From assembly GCA_015068065.1 (NCBI GenBank), contig SVLE01000014.1:1-33928 (forward strand): a stretch of DNA of 33,928 nucleotides, given 5' to 3'. Shown piece by piece: positions 22,250-30,837 of the stretch. The notes below the pieces were generated by a model, which was not told the origin of the DNA, ran no database searches, and worked only from the letters and a program-made list of their open reading frames with translations. The position numbers were made by a program, and so were the translations under genes. This DNA comes from Oscillospiraceae bacterium. GTDB taxonomy: Bacteria > Bacillota > Clostridia > Oscillospirales > Oscillospiraceae. The first letter of the stretch is position 1, and every line of letters begins with the position of its first letter.

Positions 22250-22681
22250 TTACAGACATTCCAGTTCGCCGGACTCAACGACCTTGATCCCCCTGGCACG
22301 CAGGGCGGCGGTGGCGGCAGCGTTGTCTGCCACGCGGAAGATCATATACGCCGCGTCCTTGCGGCCGCCCAGAAAGGCGTAGCCGTATTCCAGGTTGATC
22401 TGCGCTTCGGACAGAATGTCCAGTACCTGATTCAGACCGCCGGGCACATGGGGGATATCCACGGCCAATACGGAGGTGACGGTGCACACATAGCCGGCGT
22501 CCTTCAGAACGGTGGCGGTGTCCAGAGGACGGTCCACGATGATGCGGGCGATGCCAAACTCGTTGGTCTCGGACAGGGACATGGCGCGCATGTCGATGTG
22601 GTGGTTGGCCAGCACACGGGTCAAGGCGTTGAGCTCGCCGGGCTTGTTTTCCAGAAAGACAGAGATCTGCTTGACACTCAT
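22250..22681 (-). CDS. Double ACT-domain protein
   Basis: This 143-residue protein consists of two ACT domains. The first (about 1-70) begins VKQISVFLENKPGELNALTRVLANHHIDMRAM and the second (about 72-140) has DIPHVPGGLNQVLDILSEAQIN. ACT domains bind amino acids and regulate linked enzymes. It is the last gene of the operon, 14 bases after paaK, and stand-alone ACT proteins are often found next to phenylacetate-CoA ligases. It probably senses an aromatic or branched amino acid and adjusts the pathway; the ligand is not known. The ATG follows an AGGAGGTGCTACT site. Confidence 0.88.
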   Translation of the reverse strand: MSVKQISVFLENKPGELNALTRVLANHHIDMRAMSLSETNEFGIARIIVDRPLDTATVLKDAGYVCTVTSVLAVDIPHVPGGLNQVLDILSEAQINLEYGYAFLGGRKDAAYMIFRVADNAAATAALRARGIKVVESGELECL

Positions 22682-22695
22682 AGTAGCACCTCCTG

Positions 22696-23997
22696 TTAAA
22701 TCTTGCGCTTGTCGATGATACGCACGGCTTTGCCTTCGCTGCGGACGATGGACTTGGGGGCCACCAGAGAGACCTTGGCGGACAGGCCAAGCATGGAGCG
22801 CAGACCCTCTACCAGTTGCTTCTGACGCTTGTCGATAGCACCCAGATTGTCGGTGAACATTTCCGGGGTCATCTCCACCCGCACCTCCAGCGTGTCACTG
22901 TGATTGACGCGGTCCACGATGATCTGGTAGTTGGCGGCATAGCCGTGGTTGAGCAGTACTGTTTCAATCTGAGAGGGGAACACATTCACGCCACGGATGA
23001 TAAGCATATCATCGCTGCGCCCCATGGGCTTGCGCATCTTTACGTGGGTACGGCCGCAGGAGCAGGGCTCGTAGTTCAGCTGGCAGATGTCCCGGGTGCG
23101 GTAGCGTAGCAGGGGAAAGGCCTCTTTGGTGATGGAGGTGAAGACCAGCTCACCCTTGGAGCCCTCGGGCAGTACCTCGCCGGTATCGGGGTCGATGATC
23201 TCGGCGATGAAGTGGTCCTCGTTGATGTGCATGCCGTTCTGTGCGGAGCATTCGAAGGCCACGCCGGGGCCGGACAGCTCGGTCAGACCGTAGATATCGT
23301 AGGCCTTAATGCCCAGCGTGTTCTGGATGTCCTGACGCATTTCCTCGGACCAGGCCTCGGCACCGAAGATGCCCGCCTTCAGGGGGATGTCATTGGGCCC
23401 CAGACCCATTTCTTTCATAGTTTCACCCAAATAGGCGGCATAGGAGGGAGTGCAGCACAGAATTGTGGAGGAGAGATCCTGCATGAAGCCAATCTGCCGC
23501 TCGGTATTGCCGGAGGAGATGGGGATGGTAAGACAGCCAACCTTGTGGGAGCCGCCGTGGAGACCGGCGCCGCCGGTGAACAGACCGTAGCCATAGGCCA
23601 CCTGACACACATCCTCGCTGGTGGCGCCTGCTGCGGTGAGAGCACGGGCACAGCAGTCCTCCCACAGATCAACGTCATGCTGGGTATAAAAAGCCATGAC
23701 CCGCTTGCCGGTTGTACCGGAGGTGGAGTGGATACGCACGCACTCGCGCTTGGGCTTGCCCATGAGTCCGTATGGATAGGCCTCGCGCAGGTCGGCCTTG
23801 GTGACGAAGGGTAGCTTGTGCAGGTCGGCAACGCCCTTGATGTCGTCAGGGGTCACACCTTTAGCTTCCATCTTTGCGCGGTAGTAGGGGACGTTATCCC
23901 ACACATGCTTGACCTGCTTGACCAGCCGCTCGTCCTGAAGGGCGCGCAGCTCGTCGCGGGACATGGTTTCAATTTCCGGTTGATAGTAACGCTCCAT
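22696..23997 (-). CDS. paaK: Phenylacetate-CoA ligase family enzyme
   Basis: This 433-residue AMP-forming ligase activates an aryl-acetate with ATP and CoA. HSTSGTTGKRVMAFYT near residue 95 is the phosphate-binding loop, YGLTELSGPGVAFEC near 240 is the adenylate motif, and YRTRDICQL near 300 and GRSDDMLIIRGVNVFPSQIE near 330 belong to the hinge and C-terminal lid. The ATG at 23997 gives the usual MERYYQPEIE start. It lies between iorB and an ACT-domain gene. Together with IorAB it can interconvert aryl-acetates and aryl-pyruvates; in methanogens this pair is used to make aromatic amino acids from external aryl-acetates. Specificity among phenyl-, hydroxyphenyl- and indole-acetate is not evident. 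Confidence 0.92.
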   Translation of the reverse strand: MERYYQPEIETMSRDELRALQDERLVKQVKHVWDNVPYYRAKMEAKGVTPDDIKGVADLHKLPFVTKADLREAYPYGLMGKPKRECVRIHSTSGTTGKRVMAFYTQHDVDLWEDCCARALTAAGATSEDVCQVAYGYGLFTGGAGLHGGSHKVGCLTIPISSGNTERQIGFMQDLSSTILCCTPSYAAYLGETMKEMGLGPNDIPLKAGIFGAEAWSEEMRQDIQNTLGIKAYDIYGLTELSGPGVAFECSAQNGMHINEDHFIAEIIDPDTGEVLPEGSKGELVFTSITKEAFPLLRYRTRDICQLNYEPCSCGRTHVKMRKPMGRSDDMLIIRGVNVFPSQIETVLLNHGYAANYQIIVDRVNHSDTLEVRVEMTPEMFTDNLGAIDKRQKQLVEGLRSMLGLSAKVSLVAPKSIVRSEGKAVRIIDKRKI

Positions 23998-24031
23998 TGG
24001 GATCAAACCTTTCTGTTGTATCGGGATATTC

Positions 24032-24604
24032 TTAGGCGTTTTTGCCCAGCTCAAAGGCTTTCTTGTTCAGTTCCAGGAACTTGGCGGGCACGCAGGCCTC
24101 GATGGACTTCTGCCACGCCTCGTCAGAGAAGTCGAAGTACTTGGATAGACGGCCCATAAGCACCAGGTTCACCGCCTTGGCAGAACCGGCCTGCTCAGCC
24201 AGAGCCAGACAGTCCAGAGCGTCTACATTTGCGCCCGTAGCCAGCATCTTGTTCACCAGATCCTCGGGATACTGGGCAGCACCGGTGATAACGGGCATGG
24301 GGTCGATCTGCTGGGTGGAGGTGACGATCTGACCATCCGCCTTCAGGTAGGACAGCCAACGGGCGGCTTCCAGCACCTCGAAGGAGACGATGAAGTCGGC
24401 CTCGCCTTTGTCGATGACGGGGGAGCAGACCTTGTCACCGTAGCGCACATAGGTGACCACGCTGCCGCCGCGCTGGGACATACCGTGAACCTCGGATACT
24501 TTGACATCATAGCCCTGCTCCATGAGCAGATGGCCCAGCAGCTTGGAGGCCAGCAGAGAACCCTGGCCGCCCACACCGACGATCATAACGTTTTTAGTAT
24601 TCAT
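24032..24604 (-). CDS. iorB: Indolepyruvate:ferredoxin oxidoreductase, beta subunit
   Basis: This 190-residue protein is the gamma-like subunit of 2-oxoacid:ferredoxin oxidoreductases. It begins NTKNVMIVGVGGQGSLLASK and continues with VSEVHGMSQRGGSVVTYVRYG, both characteristic of IorB. With IorA it oxidatively decarboxylates aryl-pyruvates to aryl-acetyl-CoA, reducing ferredoxin, or runs in reverse. The start lies 3 bases after the iorA stop, and its AAGGAGGG ribosome site is inside the end of iorA, so the subunits are made together. The length is normal. Confidence 0.94.
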   Translation of the reverse strand: MNTKNVMIVGVGGQGSLLASKLLGHLLMEQGYDVKVSEVHGMSQRGGSVVTYVRYGDKVCSPVIDKGEADFIVSFEVLEAARWLSYLKADGQIVTSTQQIDPMPVITGAAQYPEDLVNKMLATGANVDALDCLALAEQAGSAKAVNLVLMGRLSKYFDFSDEAWQKSIEACVPAKFLELNKKAFELGKNA

Positions 24605-24607
24605 TGC

Positions 24608-26350
24608 TTAGCCCTCCTTCTTGGTGCTCTGGAAGGCACCGAACGCACACAGCTGCTCACACACGCCGCAGCCCACGCACAGGGTATTGTCCACATGGGC
24701 CTTGCCGTTCTTGATGGAAATGGCGGGGCAGCCGATCTTCATACAGGCCTTGCAGCTCTTGCACTTGTCGGTGTCCACGGTGAGGGGAGCGCTGTGCTTG
24801 ACATACTTCAGCAGGGCGCAGGGACGACGGGAGATGATGACGGAGGGAGCCTCCACCGCCAGCTCTTCCTTGAGGGCCGCATCGCAGGCCTTCAGATCAT
24901 AGGGATCCACCACGCGCACGCGCTCAAAGCCCATGGCACGGCACAGGGACTCCAGATCAATCTTTCCTGCAGGGTCACCCTTGATGTTGTAGCCGGTAGT
25001 GGGGTTCTGTTGGTGGCCGGTCATACCGGTAATGGAGTTGTCCAGAATAATGACGGTGGAGTTGGACTGGTTATAGGCAATGTTGGCAAGGCTGGTCATG
25101 CCGGAATGCATGAAGGTGGAGTCACCGATGACGGCAACTGTTTTGCCCTGGCTCTCAGCGCCCAGAGCCTTGTTGAAGCCGTGGGTGGCGGAGATGGAAG
25201 CGCCCATGCACAGGGTCATGTCCATGGCGGCCAGAGGAGCCACGGCGCCCAGCGTGTAGCAGCCGATGTCGCCCAGCACGGTGCACTTGTTCTTACTCAG
25301 GGTGTAGAACAGGCCGCGGTGGGGGCAGCCGGCGCACATGACGGGGGGACGGGGAGGGATGACATCTTCCAGCGCCTTGCCGGTATGTACCTCGCCGCCC
25401 AAACACTGAGCCACCAGATTCTGAGAGAACTCACCCAGAATGGGCAGCACGTCCTTGCCGGATACGGCAAGACCCATGGCGCGGCAGGCGTTCTCCACGA
25501 TGGGGTCAAGTTCTTCGACCACCACCAGCTTCTTCACCTTGGAGGCAAAGTCACGGATGAGTTTCTGAGGCAGGGGATGGATCATGCCCAGCTTGAGCAC
25601 GGACACGCTGTCACCGAACACTTCCTTTACATATTGATAGGAAGTAGAGGAGGTGATGATGCCCACGTCGGTGCCGCCCATCTCCACACGGTTCAGGGCA
25701 GAGGTTTCGGCATACTCAGCCAGACGGGCCATGCGGTCTTCCACGAAGGGGTGGCGGCGGATGGCGTTGCCGGGCATCATGACGTACTTGGCAATGTTCT
25801 TCTCATAAGGCTTGGCGGGCACTTCCTGACGGGGAGCGGTCTCCACCACGGACTGAGAGTGGGCTACGCGAGTGCACATCTTCAGCAGAACGGGGCAGTC
25901 AAACTCCTCGGAAATGTCATAGGCGGCCTTAGCGAAGGCCAGCGCCTCGGCAGAATCGGCGGGTTCCAGCATGGGCAGCTTGGCGGCGATGGCATAGTGG
26001 CGGGAATCCTGCTCGTTCTGGGAGGAATGCATGCCGGGGTCGTCGGCAACGGCGATGACCATACCCGCATTCACGCCGGTGTAAGCCACGGTGAACAGGG
26101 GGTCGGCGGCCACGTTCAGGCCCACGTGTTTCATGGCGCAGAAAGAACGCTTTCCGGCCAGGCACGCGCCAAAGGCGGATTCCATGGCAACCTTTTCATT
26201 GGGAGCCCACTCGGTATAGACTTCGTCAAACTTGGCAATCTCCTCGGTGATCTCCGTGCTGGGGGTGCCGGGGTAACTGGACACCACGCAGCAGCCGGCC
26301 TCGTACAGGCCGCGGGCAACGGCGACGTTGCCCAGCATCAGCTGTTTCAT
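24608..26350 (-). CDS. iorA: Indolepyruvate:ferredoxin oxidoreductase, alpha subunit
   Basis: This 580-residue subunit binds thiamine diphosphate and iron-sulfur clusters. The N-terminal pyrimidine domain begins MKQLMLGNVAVARGLYEAG and includes SSYPGTPSTEITE. The thiamine motif is at about 390-420 (GDSTFMHSGM, then an Asn in ILDNSITG). The C-terminal ferredoxin domain has CKSCKACMKIGC and CVGCGVCEQLC for two [4Fe-4S] clusters. It converts indolepyruvate, phenylpyruvate or hydroxyphenylpyruvate to the aryl-acetyl-CoA. It follows the yerC-like regulator and precedes iorB. The ATG follows AGAGGAAAACCGAT. Length and motifs are complete. Confidence 0.95.
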   Translation of the reverse strand: MKQLMLGNVAVARGLYEAGCCVVSSYPGTPSTEITEEIAKFDEVYTEWAPNEKVAMESAFGACLAGKRSFCAMKHVGLNVAADPLFTVAYTGVNAGMVIAVADDPGMHSSQNEQDSRHYAIAAKLPMLEPADSAEALAFAKAAYDISEEFDCPVLLKMCTRVAHSQSVVETAPRQEVPAKPYEKNIAKYVMMPGNAIRRHPFVEDRMARLAEYAETSALNRVEMGGTDVGIITSSTSYQYVKEVFGDSVSVLKLGMIHPLPQKLIRDFASKVKKLVVVEELDPIVENACRAMGLAVSGKDVLPILGEFSQNLVAQCLGGEVHTGKALEDVIPPRPPVMCAGCPHRGLFYTLSKNKCTVLGDIGCYTLGAVAPLAAMDMTLCMGASISATHGFNKALGAESQGKTVAVIGDSTFMHSGMTSLANIAYNQSNSTVIILDNSITGMTGHQQNPTTGYNIKGDPAGKIDLESLCRAMGFERVRVVDPYDLKACDAALKEELAVEAPSVIISRRPCALLKYVKHSAPLTVDTDKCKSCKACMKIGCPAISIKNGKAHVDNTLCVGCGVCEQLCAFGAFQSTKKEG

Positions 26351-26383
26351 ATCGGTTTTCCTCTTTTCTTAGCTTGGATCAGC

Positions 26384-26683
26384 TTATTTTTCGTCGTTGG
26401 TACGGTCGATCACCTGACCGACCACACCGCCTGCGCCGTTGTCCAGCATGGACCGGCGAACCCGGCTGATGGTGGCGCTGGAAGCGCCCGTCTTTTCCAG
26501 AATATCCAGATAAACGAGGCCCTGCTTCAGGTAGACGGCCACATCAAAGCGCTGCTCCATGGAACGCAGCTCTGTGGGAGTGCAAAGATCATCAAAGAAA
26601 CGGCAGCATTCATCCAGATCCTTCAGCTTCAGTATCGTTTCATACAGTGCGATGCTGCGCTCTTTTCGCTCGACTTTTGCCAT
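26384..26683 (-). CDS. TrpR-like regulator, YerC/YecD family
   Basis: This 99-residue protein starts at the ATG at 26683 (MAKVERKERS), preceded by AAAGGAG; in-frame ATGs further upstream are inside the promoter. The body (IALYETILKLKDLDECCRFF, TPTELRSMEQRFDVAVYLKQG, TGASSATISRVRRS) matches the TrpR superfamily as in YerC, with the helix-turn-helix at about residues 55-85. TrpR itself binds tryptophan; whether this relative binds an effector is not known. As the first gene of the ior/paaK operon it is well placed to autoregulate it in response to aromatic amino acids, which is inference. Confidence 0.88.
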   Translation of the reverse strand: MAKVERKERSIALYETILKLKDLDECCRFFDDLCTPTELRSMEQRFDVAVYLKQGLVYLDILEKTGASSATISRVRRSMLDNGAGGVVGQVIDRTNDEK

Positions 26684-26737
26684 GATGCAAGCTCCTTTCA
26701 GAATGGGCGGCATATTTGCCGCGAATTTTACCATTAC

Positions 26738-26909
26738 ATATTAGCACCGCAAAGTGTAAAAGTAAAGAAAAACTTTACGGTGTTAAACTTTAAACTGTAA
26801 AACTAGAAACAAAGAGAAAAAGAACAGATTTTTTGGAAACGGATAGAAAAGAAAGCATTGACTTTTTAAACCAAATGGGGTATGATACCAAAAGATTTAC
26901 GCTTTAAAC
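26738..26909. promoter_or_regulatory. Divergent control region with repeated TTTAAAC motifs
   Basis: Leftward, TTTACT (26766-26761) and TAATAT (26743-26738) are 17 bases apart with an extended TGC, and form the regulator/ior promoter. Its -35 overlaps the inverted repeat GTAAAG-N5-CTTTAC (26762-26778). GTTAAAC (26782) and TTTAAAC (26789) follow in tandem. TTTAAAC recurs at 26865 inside the rightward promoter spacer and at 26903 just after its start point. One regulator could serve both directions. Confidence 0.5.
26858..26886 (+). promoter_or_regulatory. Promoter of the acyl-CoA ligase gene
   Basis: TTGACT (26858-26863) and TATGAT (26881-26886) are separated by 17 bases. The start point would be near 26893. 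This rules out the in-frame ATG at 26882 as the gene's start. Confidence 0.75.
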
Positions 26910-26965
26910 CGTTGAAGTGGTCGGCGGGTTTACTGCAGAACACAATGGCGAAAGGACGATTTTAT

Positions 26966-28600
26966 ATGCCTATTACCGATCTGCTGGAACGCAACAGCAA
27001 GCTGTACGGTGATGAGATCGCTCTGGTTGAGATCAATCCCGAGCTTGAGGAGGAGCAGCGCGTCACATGGAAAGAGTACGCGCTGATCCAGCCCACATCT
27101 TCGGCGCCCTACCGCCGGGAGATCACCTGGTCCATCTTTGACGAGAAGGCCAACCGTGTTGCCAATATGCTGCTGGGCCGAGGTATTCGCAAGGGTCAGA
27201 AGGTTGCTATCCTGCTGATGAACTGTCTGGAGTGGCTGCCCATCTATTTCGGAATCCTTAAGACGGGCGCTATTGCTGTGCCGCTGAATTTCCGCTATAC
27301 CGCGGACGAGATCGAATACTGCCTGAATCTGGCGGAGGCAGATGTACTGTTCTTCGGTCCGGAGTTCATCGGTCGTATGGAGACCATCGTGCCCACGCTG
27401 AAAAAGGACCATCTGCTGTTCTTCGTGGGCGACGTGTGCCCTCCCTGGGCGGAGGATTATCACCGGGCCACGGCCAACTGCTCCAGCGCCGCACCCAAGA
27501 TCCTCATTGATGACGAGGACGAGGCTGCCATTTACTACTCCTCCGGCACCACCGGTTTCCCCAAGGCCATTCTGCTCAAGCATCTGGCTCTGAGCCAGTC
27601 TGCACGCATGGAGGCCAATCACCACGAAACGACCCACGAGGATGTATTCCTGTGCATCCCGCCCCTGTACCATACGGGTGCCAAGATGCACTGGTTTGGT
27701 TCACTGTTTACCGGCAGCAAGGCAGTCCTGCTCAAGGGTAACTCACCCAAGGCAGTTTTTGATGCCGCCTCTCAGGAGCATTGTACCATCGTGTGGCTGC
27801 TGGTGCCCTGGGCGCAGGATATTCTTGCCGCCCTTGACCGGAGTGAGCTGAAGCTGGAAAACTATGAGCTGGCCCAGTGGCGTCTGATGCACATGGGTGC
27901 CCAGCCTGTGCCGCCTTCTCTGGTCAAGCATTGGATGGAGTACTTCCCCAACCATAAATATGACACAAACTACGGTTTGTCCGAGTCTACCGGTCCGGGC
28001 TGTGTCCATCTGGGCATGGACAATGTTCATAAAGTGGGGGCCATCGGCGTGCCCGGCTACGGCTGGAAGATCAAGATCGTAGATGAGCTGAATCAGAAGG
28101 TCCGACCCGGCGACGTGGGTGAGCTGTGTGTCAAGGGGCCCGGCGTGATGGTGTGCTACTATCACAATGAGGAGGCCACCAATGAGGTGCTGGAGGACGG
28201 CTGGCTGCACACCGGTGACATGGCACGTCAGGATGAGGACGGCTTCATTTTCCTGGTGGACCGCAAAAAGGACGTGATCATCTCCGGCGGCGAGAACCTG
28301 TACCCGGTGCAGATCGAGGCCTTTCTTGCTGCTATGCCTCAGATCCACGATGTGGCTGTGATTGGCCTGCCCGACAAGCGGTTGGGTGAGATCGCAACGG
28401 CAATCATTCAGGTCAAGGACGGGATGACCTGCACCGAGGAGGAAGTGGAGCGCTTCTGTATGGATCTGCCCCGGTACAAGCGTCCCCGCAAGATCATTTT
28501 TGCTCCCGTACCCCGAAACGCCACCGGAAAGATCGAAAAGCCCAAGTTGCGTGAGCAGTATTGTGGCGTGCGGCTGGTGGAAGCCCAAAACAATGCGTAA
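26966..28600 (+). CDS. AMP-forming acyl-CoA ligase (class I adenylate-forming family)
   Basis: This 544-residue enzyme activates a carboxylic acid with ATP and couples it to CoA. Motifs: IYYSSGTTGFPKA (P-loop), YGLSESTGPG (adenylate motif), DGWLHTGDMARQDEDGFIFL and DRKKDVIISGGENLYP (hinge), and the catalytic lysine in PRNATGKIEKPKL. The ATG at 26966 follows AAAGGA; upstream in-frame ATGs fall in the promoter or lack a ribosome site. A TSS...REITW insertion near residue 45 is unusual in the N-terminus. It is divergent from the ior/paaK operon and may share its regulator. The substrate (fatty, aryl or short-chain acid) cannot be told. Confidence 0.9.
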   Translation: MPITDLLERNSKLYGDEIALVEINPELEEEQRVTWKEYALIQPTSSAPYRREITWSIFDEKANRVANMLLGRGIRKGQKVAILLMNCLEWLPIYFGILKTGAIAVPLNFRYTADEIEYCLNLAEADVLFFGPEFIGRMETIVPTLKKDHLLFFVGDVCPPWAEDYHRATANCSSAAPKILIDDEDEAAIYYSSGTTGFPKAILLKHLALSQSARMEANHHETTHEDVFLCIPPLYHTGAKMHWFGSLFTGSKAVLLKGNSPKAVFDAASQEHCTIVWLLVPWAQDILAALDRSELKLENYELAQWRLMHMGAQPVPPSLVKHWMEYFPNHKYDTNYGLSESTGPGCVHLGMDNVHKVGAIGVPGYGWKIKIVDELNQKVRPGDVGELCVKGPGVMVCYYHNEEATNEVLEDGWLHTGDMARQDEDGFIFLVDRKKDVIISGGENLYPVQIEAFLAAMPQIHDVAVIGLPDKRLGEIATAIIQVKDGMTCTEEEVERFCMDLPRYKRPRKIIFAPVPRNATGKIEKPKLREQYCGVRLVEAQNNA

Positions 28601-28603
28601 ACC

Positions 28604-28641
28604 AAAGTCCCTCCCGATGGGCGGGAGGGACTTTCCTTTTT
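28604..28641 (+). terminator. Terminator after the acyl-CoA ligase gene
   Basis: AAAGTCCCTCCCG pairs with CGGGAGGGACTTT, followed by CCTTTTT. Confidence 0.85.
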
Positions 28642-28708
28642 AAGGCGACTGTGCTACAATCAAGTCAAAAAATGGGGAAAGAGAAAGAGCCCCGCTGGAG
28701 GAAAGACT

Positions 28709-29890
28709 ATGGTATCTGAACGTATGTTGGGCCTGGGTACTGCCCGGTCTGTGATTCGTGAGCTATTTGAATATGGCAAGCAGCGCGCCGCCATCGTTGG
28801 TGCGGAAAATGTGTATGATTTCTCTCTGGGCAATCCCAGCGTTCCTGCTCCCGATGCGGTGAACGAGACGGCAATCCGCATTTTGAAGGAAAATCCCGAT
28901 GTGATCCACTGCTACACCAGTGCCCAGGGTGACGCGGGTGCGCGGCAGCGCTTTGCCGACAGTCTGAACCGCCGCTTTGGTGCAAACTACACTGCGGACC
29001 GGTTTTACATCACAGTAGGCGCTGCGGCATCTTTGTGCTGCGTGTTTAACGGGTTGACCTGTCCCGGGGATGAGTTTATCGCCTTCGCCCCCTACTTCCC
29101 GGAATATAAGGTGTTTATCGAGGGGGCGGGCGCTAAGATGGTGCTTATTCCCCCGGAAATTGAGAACTTCCAGATCAACTTTGCCGCCTTTGAGGCTGCC
29201 ATCACTCCCAATACCAAGGGCGTGGTGGTCAACAGCCCCAACAATCCCTCCGGCGTGGTCTACTCCAAAGAGACACTGGAGCGGCTGGCTGCGATCCTGA
29301 CGGCAAAAAGCGAAGAATACGCACACCCCATTTACCTGATCTCCGACGAGCCCTACCGTGAGATTGTGTTCGGTGGTTTTGAAGTGCCCTGGATCCCCCA
29401 TATCTACAAGGACACCATCGTGTGCTACTCTTTCTCCAAGTCCCTGTCCCTGCCCGGCGAGCGTCTGGGCTATGTTCTGGTACCTGCTGAAGTAACGAAC
29501 AGCAATCAGGTCTATGCCGCGGTGGCGGGCGCAGGGCGCTCTCTTGGCTATGTGAACGCCCCCAGCCTGTTCCAGCAGGTGACCAGCCTGTGCTGCGATA
29601 TGACCGCTGACCTGAAGGTGTATGAGGAGAACTGCAGCCTGCTGGTGAACTCCCTGCGTGAGATGGGCTACCACGTAGCACAGCCGGGCGGTGCATTCTA
29701 TCTGTTCCCCCGCAGCCTTGAACCGGACGATATGGCCTTCAGTGAGCGGGCCAAGCAGTTCGACCTGTTGCTGGTGCCCGGATCCGGCTTCGGTGCTCCC
29801 GGTCACTTCCGTCTGGCCTACTGCGTGCAGACTGACATGATCAAACGTGCCCTGCCCAAGTTTAAGGCACTGGCCGACTCTTACAAGTAA
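28709..29890 (+). CDS. PLP-dependent aminotransferase, class I/II
   Basis: This 393-residue aspartate-aminotransferase-fold enzyme shows FSLGNPSVPAP near residue 40, the AAASLCCVFNGL cofactor region near 110, NSPNNPSGVVY near 175, DEPYREIVFGG near 215 (Asp and Tyr bind the cofactor) and SFSKSLSLPGERLGYV near 240, where SKS holds the PLP-binding lysine. The arginine of FRLAYC near 372 should bind the substrate carboxylate. It would exchange an amino acid with its 2-oxoacid. Beside IorAB and PaaK it could supply or use aryl-pyruvates (inference); alanine or aspartate are alternatives. The ATG follows TGGAGGAAAGACT. Confidence 0.92.
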   Translation: MVSERMLGLGTARSVIRELFEYGKQRAAIVGAENVYDFSLGNPSVPAPDAVNETAIRILKENPDVIHCYTSAQGDAGARQRFADSLNRRFGANYTADRFYITVGAAASLCCVFNGLTCPGDEFIAFAPYFPEYKVFIEGAGAKMVLIPPEIENFQINFAAFEAAITPNTKGVVVNSPNNPSGVVYSKETLERLAAILTAKSEEYAHPIYLISDEPYREIVFGGFEVPWIPHIYKDTIVCYSFSKSLSLPGERLGYVLVPAEVTNSNQVYAAVAGAGRSLGYVNAPSLFQQVTSLCCDMTADLKVYEENCSLLVNSLREMGYHVAQPGGAFYLFPRSLEPDDMAFSERAKQFDLLLVPGSGFGAPGHFRLAYCVQTDMIKRALPKFKALADSYK

Positions 29891-29900
29891 ATTGACCTTA

Positions 29901-29931
29901 TGGGCGCTGCAAACGCAGCGCCCATCTTTTA
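29901..29931 (+). terminator. Terminator after the aminotransferase gene
   Basis: GGGCGCTGC pairs with GCAGCGCCC around AAAC, followed by ATCTTTTAT. Confidence 0.85.
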
Positions 29932-29991
29932 TGTGACGGACTAAAATCCCGTTTTTTGTACATCCTAAGAGAAAACAAAGGAGTGATCTCA

Positions 29992-30726
29992 ATGGATGAG
30001 CAAAAGGACAAACAACAGGAGGGAGAGGGTCTGCTCTCCACGGAACAGACCATACAGCCCATTGTGGACTTTGGATCGTCCCTGATCCAGAGCAAAAAGG
30101 GGAGCGTTCATGTGTTGACCATCGTGGGTCAGATCGAAGGCCATCAGCTATTGCCGTCCACCAGTAAAAGCACGAAATATGAGCATGTCATGCCGCTGCT
30201 TGCCATGGTGGAGGAGAGCGACGAGGTAGACGGCCTTCTGGTGCTGCTTAACACCGTGGGCGGTGACATTGAAGCGGGACTGGGCATTGCGGAATTGATT
30301 TCAAGCATGTCCAAGCCTACCGTTTCGCTTGTGCTGGGGGGCGGACACTCCATCGGCGTACCTCTGGCAGTGTCGGCAAAGCGCTCATATATTGCTCCCT
30401 CTGCGGCCATGACCATCCATCCCGTGCGCATGAACGGACTGGTGATCGGGGTGCCTCAGACCTTCTACTACTTTGAACGCATCCAGGAGCGCATTATCCA
30501 GTTTGTTACGGCTAATAGTAAAGTAAAGCGAGAAACCTTTACAGATTTGATGCTCCAGACGGGGGAACTGGCAGCGGATGTAGGCAGCGTGATTTATGGG
30601 GAAGAGGCGGTGAAACTGGGCATCATCGACCGGATTGGTGGTCTGTCCGATGCACTTTCCTGTCTGCACGAGATGATCGATGAGCGAAAAAAACAACAGG
30701 AAGAACAAAATGAAAAAAACAGGTGA
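29992..30726 (+). CDS. tepA: ClpP-like serine protease, TepA family
   Basis: This 244-residue protein belongs to the ClpP/crotonase-like proteases known in Bacillus as TepA (YmfB). NTVGGDIEAGLGIAELI near residues 87-103 is the oxyanion region, GGGHSIG has the nucleophile Ser120, and TIHPVR has His143; an acidic residue further on completes the triad. It lacks a signal peptide or membrane helix. The highly charged ends (MDEQKDKQQEGEG and RKKQQEEQNEKNR) are typical. In Bacillus tepA lies just upstream of spoIIIE; here uppP lies between them. The ATG follows AAAGGAGTGATCTCA. The natural substrates are poorly known. Confidence 0.88.
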   Translation: MDEQKDKQQEGEGLLSTEQTIQPIVDFGSSLIQSKKGSVHVLTIVGQIEGHQLLPSTSKSTKYEHVMPLLAMVEESDEVDGLLVLLNTVGGDIEAGLGIAELISSMSKPTVSLVLGGGHSIGVPLAVSAKRSYIAPSAAMTIHPVRMNGLVIGVPQTFYYFERIQERIIQFVTANSKVKRETFTDLMLQTGELAADVGSVIYGEEAVKLGIIDRIGGLSDALSCLHEMIDERKKQQEEQNEKNR

Positions 30727-30738
30727 CATCACCTGTTT
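30718..30738 (+). terminator. Weak hairpin at the tepA stop codon
   Basis: AACAGGTGA (30718-30726) pairs with TCACCTGTT (30729-30737) around two bases and is followed by TTACATAATTC. It overlaps the stop codon. It may act as a terminator or an mRNA stabiliser. Confidence 0.5.
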
Positions 30739-30837
30739 ACATAATTCTAAAAATTGTAAGAAAGAACTGGAATTATTCTATATGTTGTGTTAATATAGTA
30801 TCAGTATCATTATAACCACCTGTGGGAGGTACATATT

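Noticed and set aside
24485-26800. A 771-codon open frame on the plus strand opposite iorA and iorB
   Set aside because: It is antisense to two clearly conserved genes, rich in Gly, His and Gln as expected of the complement of GC-rich coding DNA, and has no ribosome site.
26882-26965. The upstream ATG at 26882 as the start of the acyl-CoA ligase
   Set aside because: It lies inside the -10 element of the gene's own promoter. The ATG at 26966 has a proper ribosome site.
28763-29992. A 409-codon open frame on the minus strand opposite the aminotransferase
   Set aside because: It is antisense to a well-conserved PLP enzyme and runs through its terminator.
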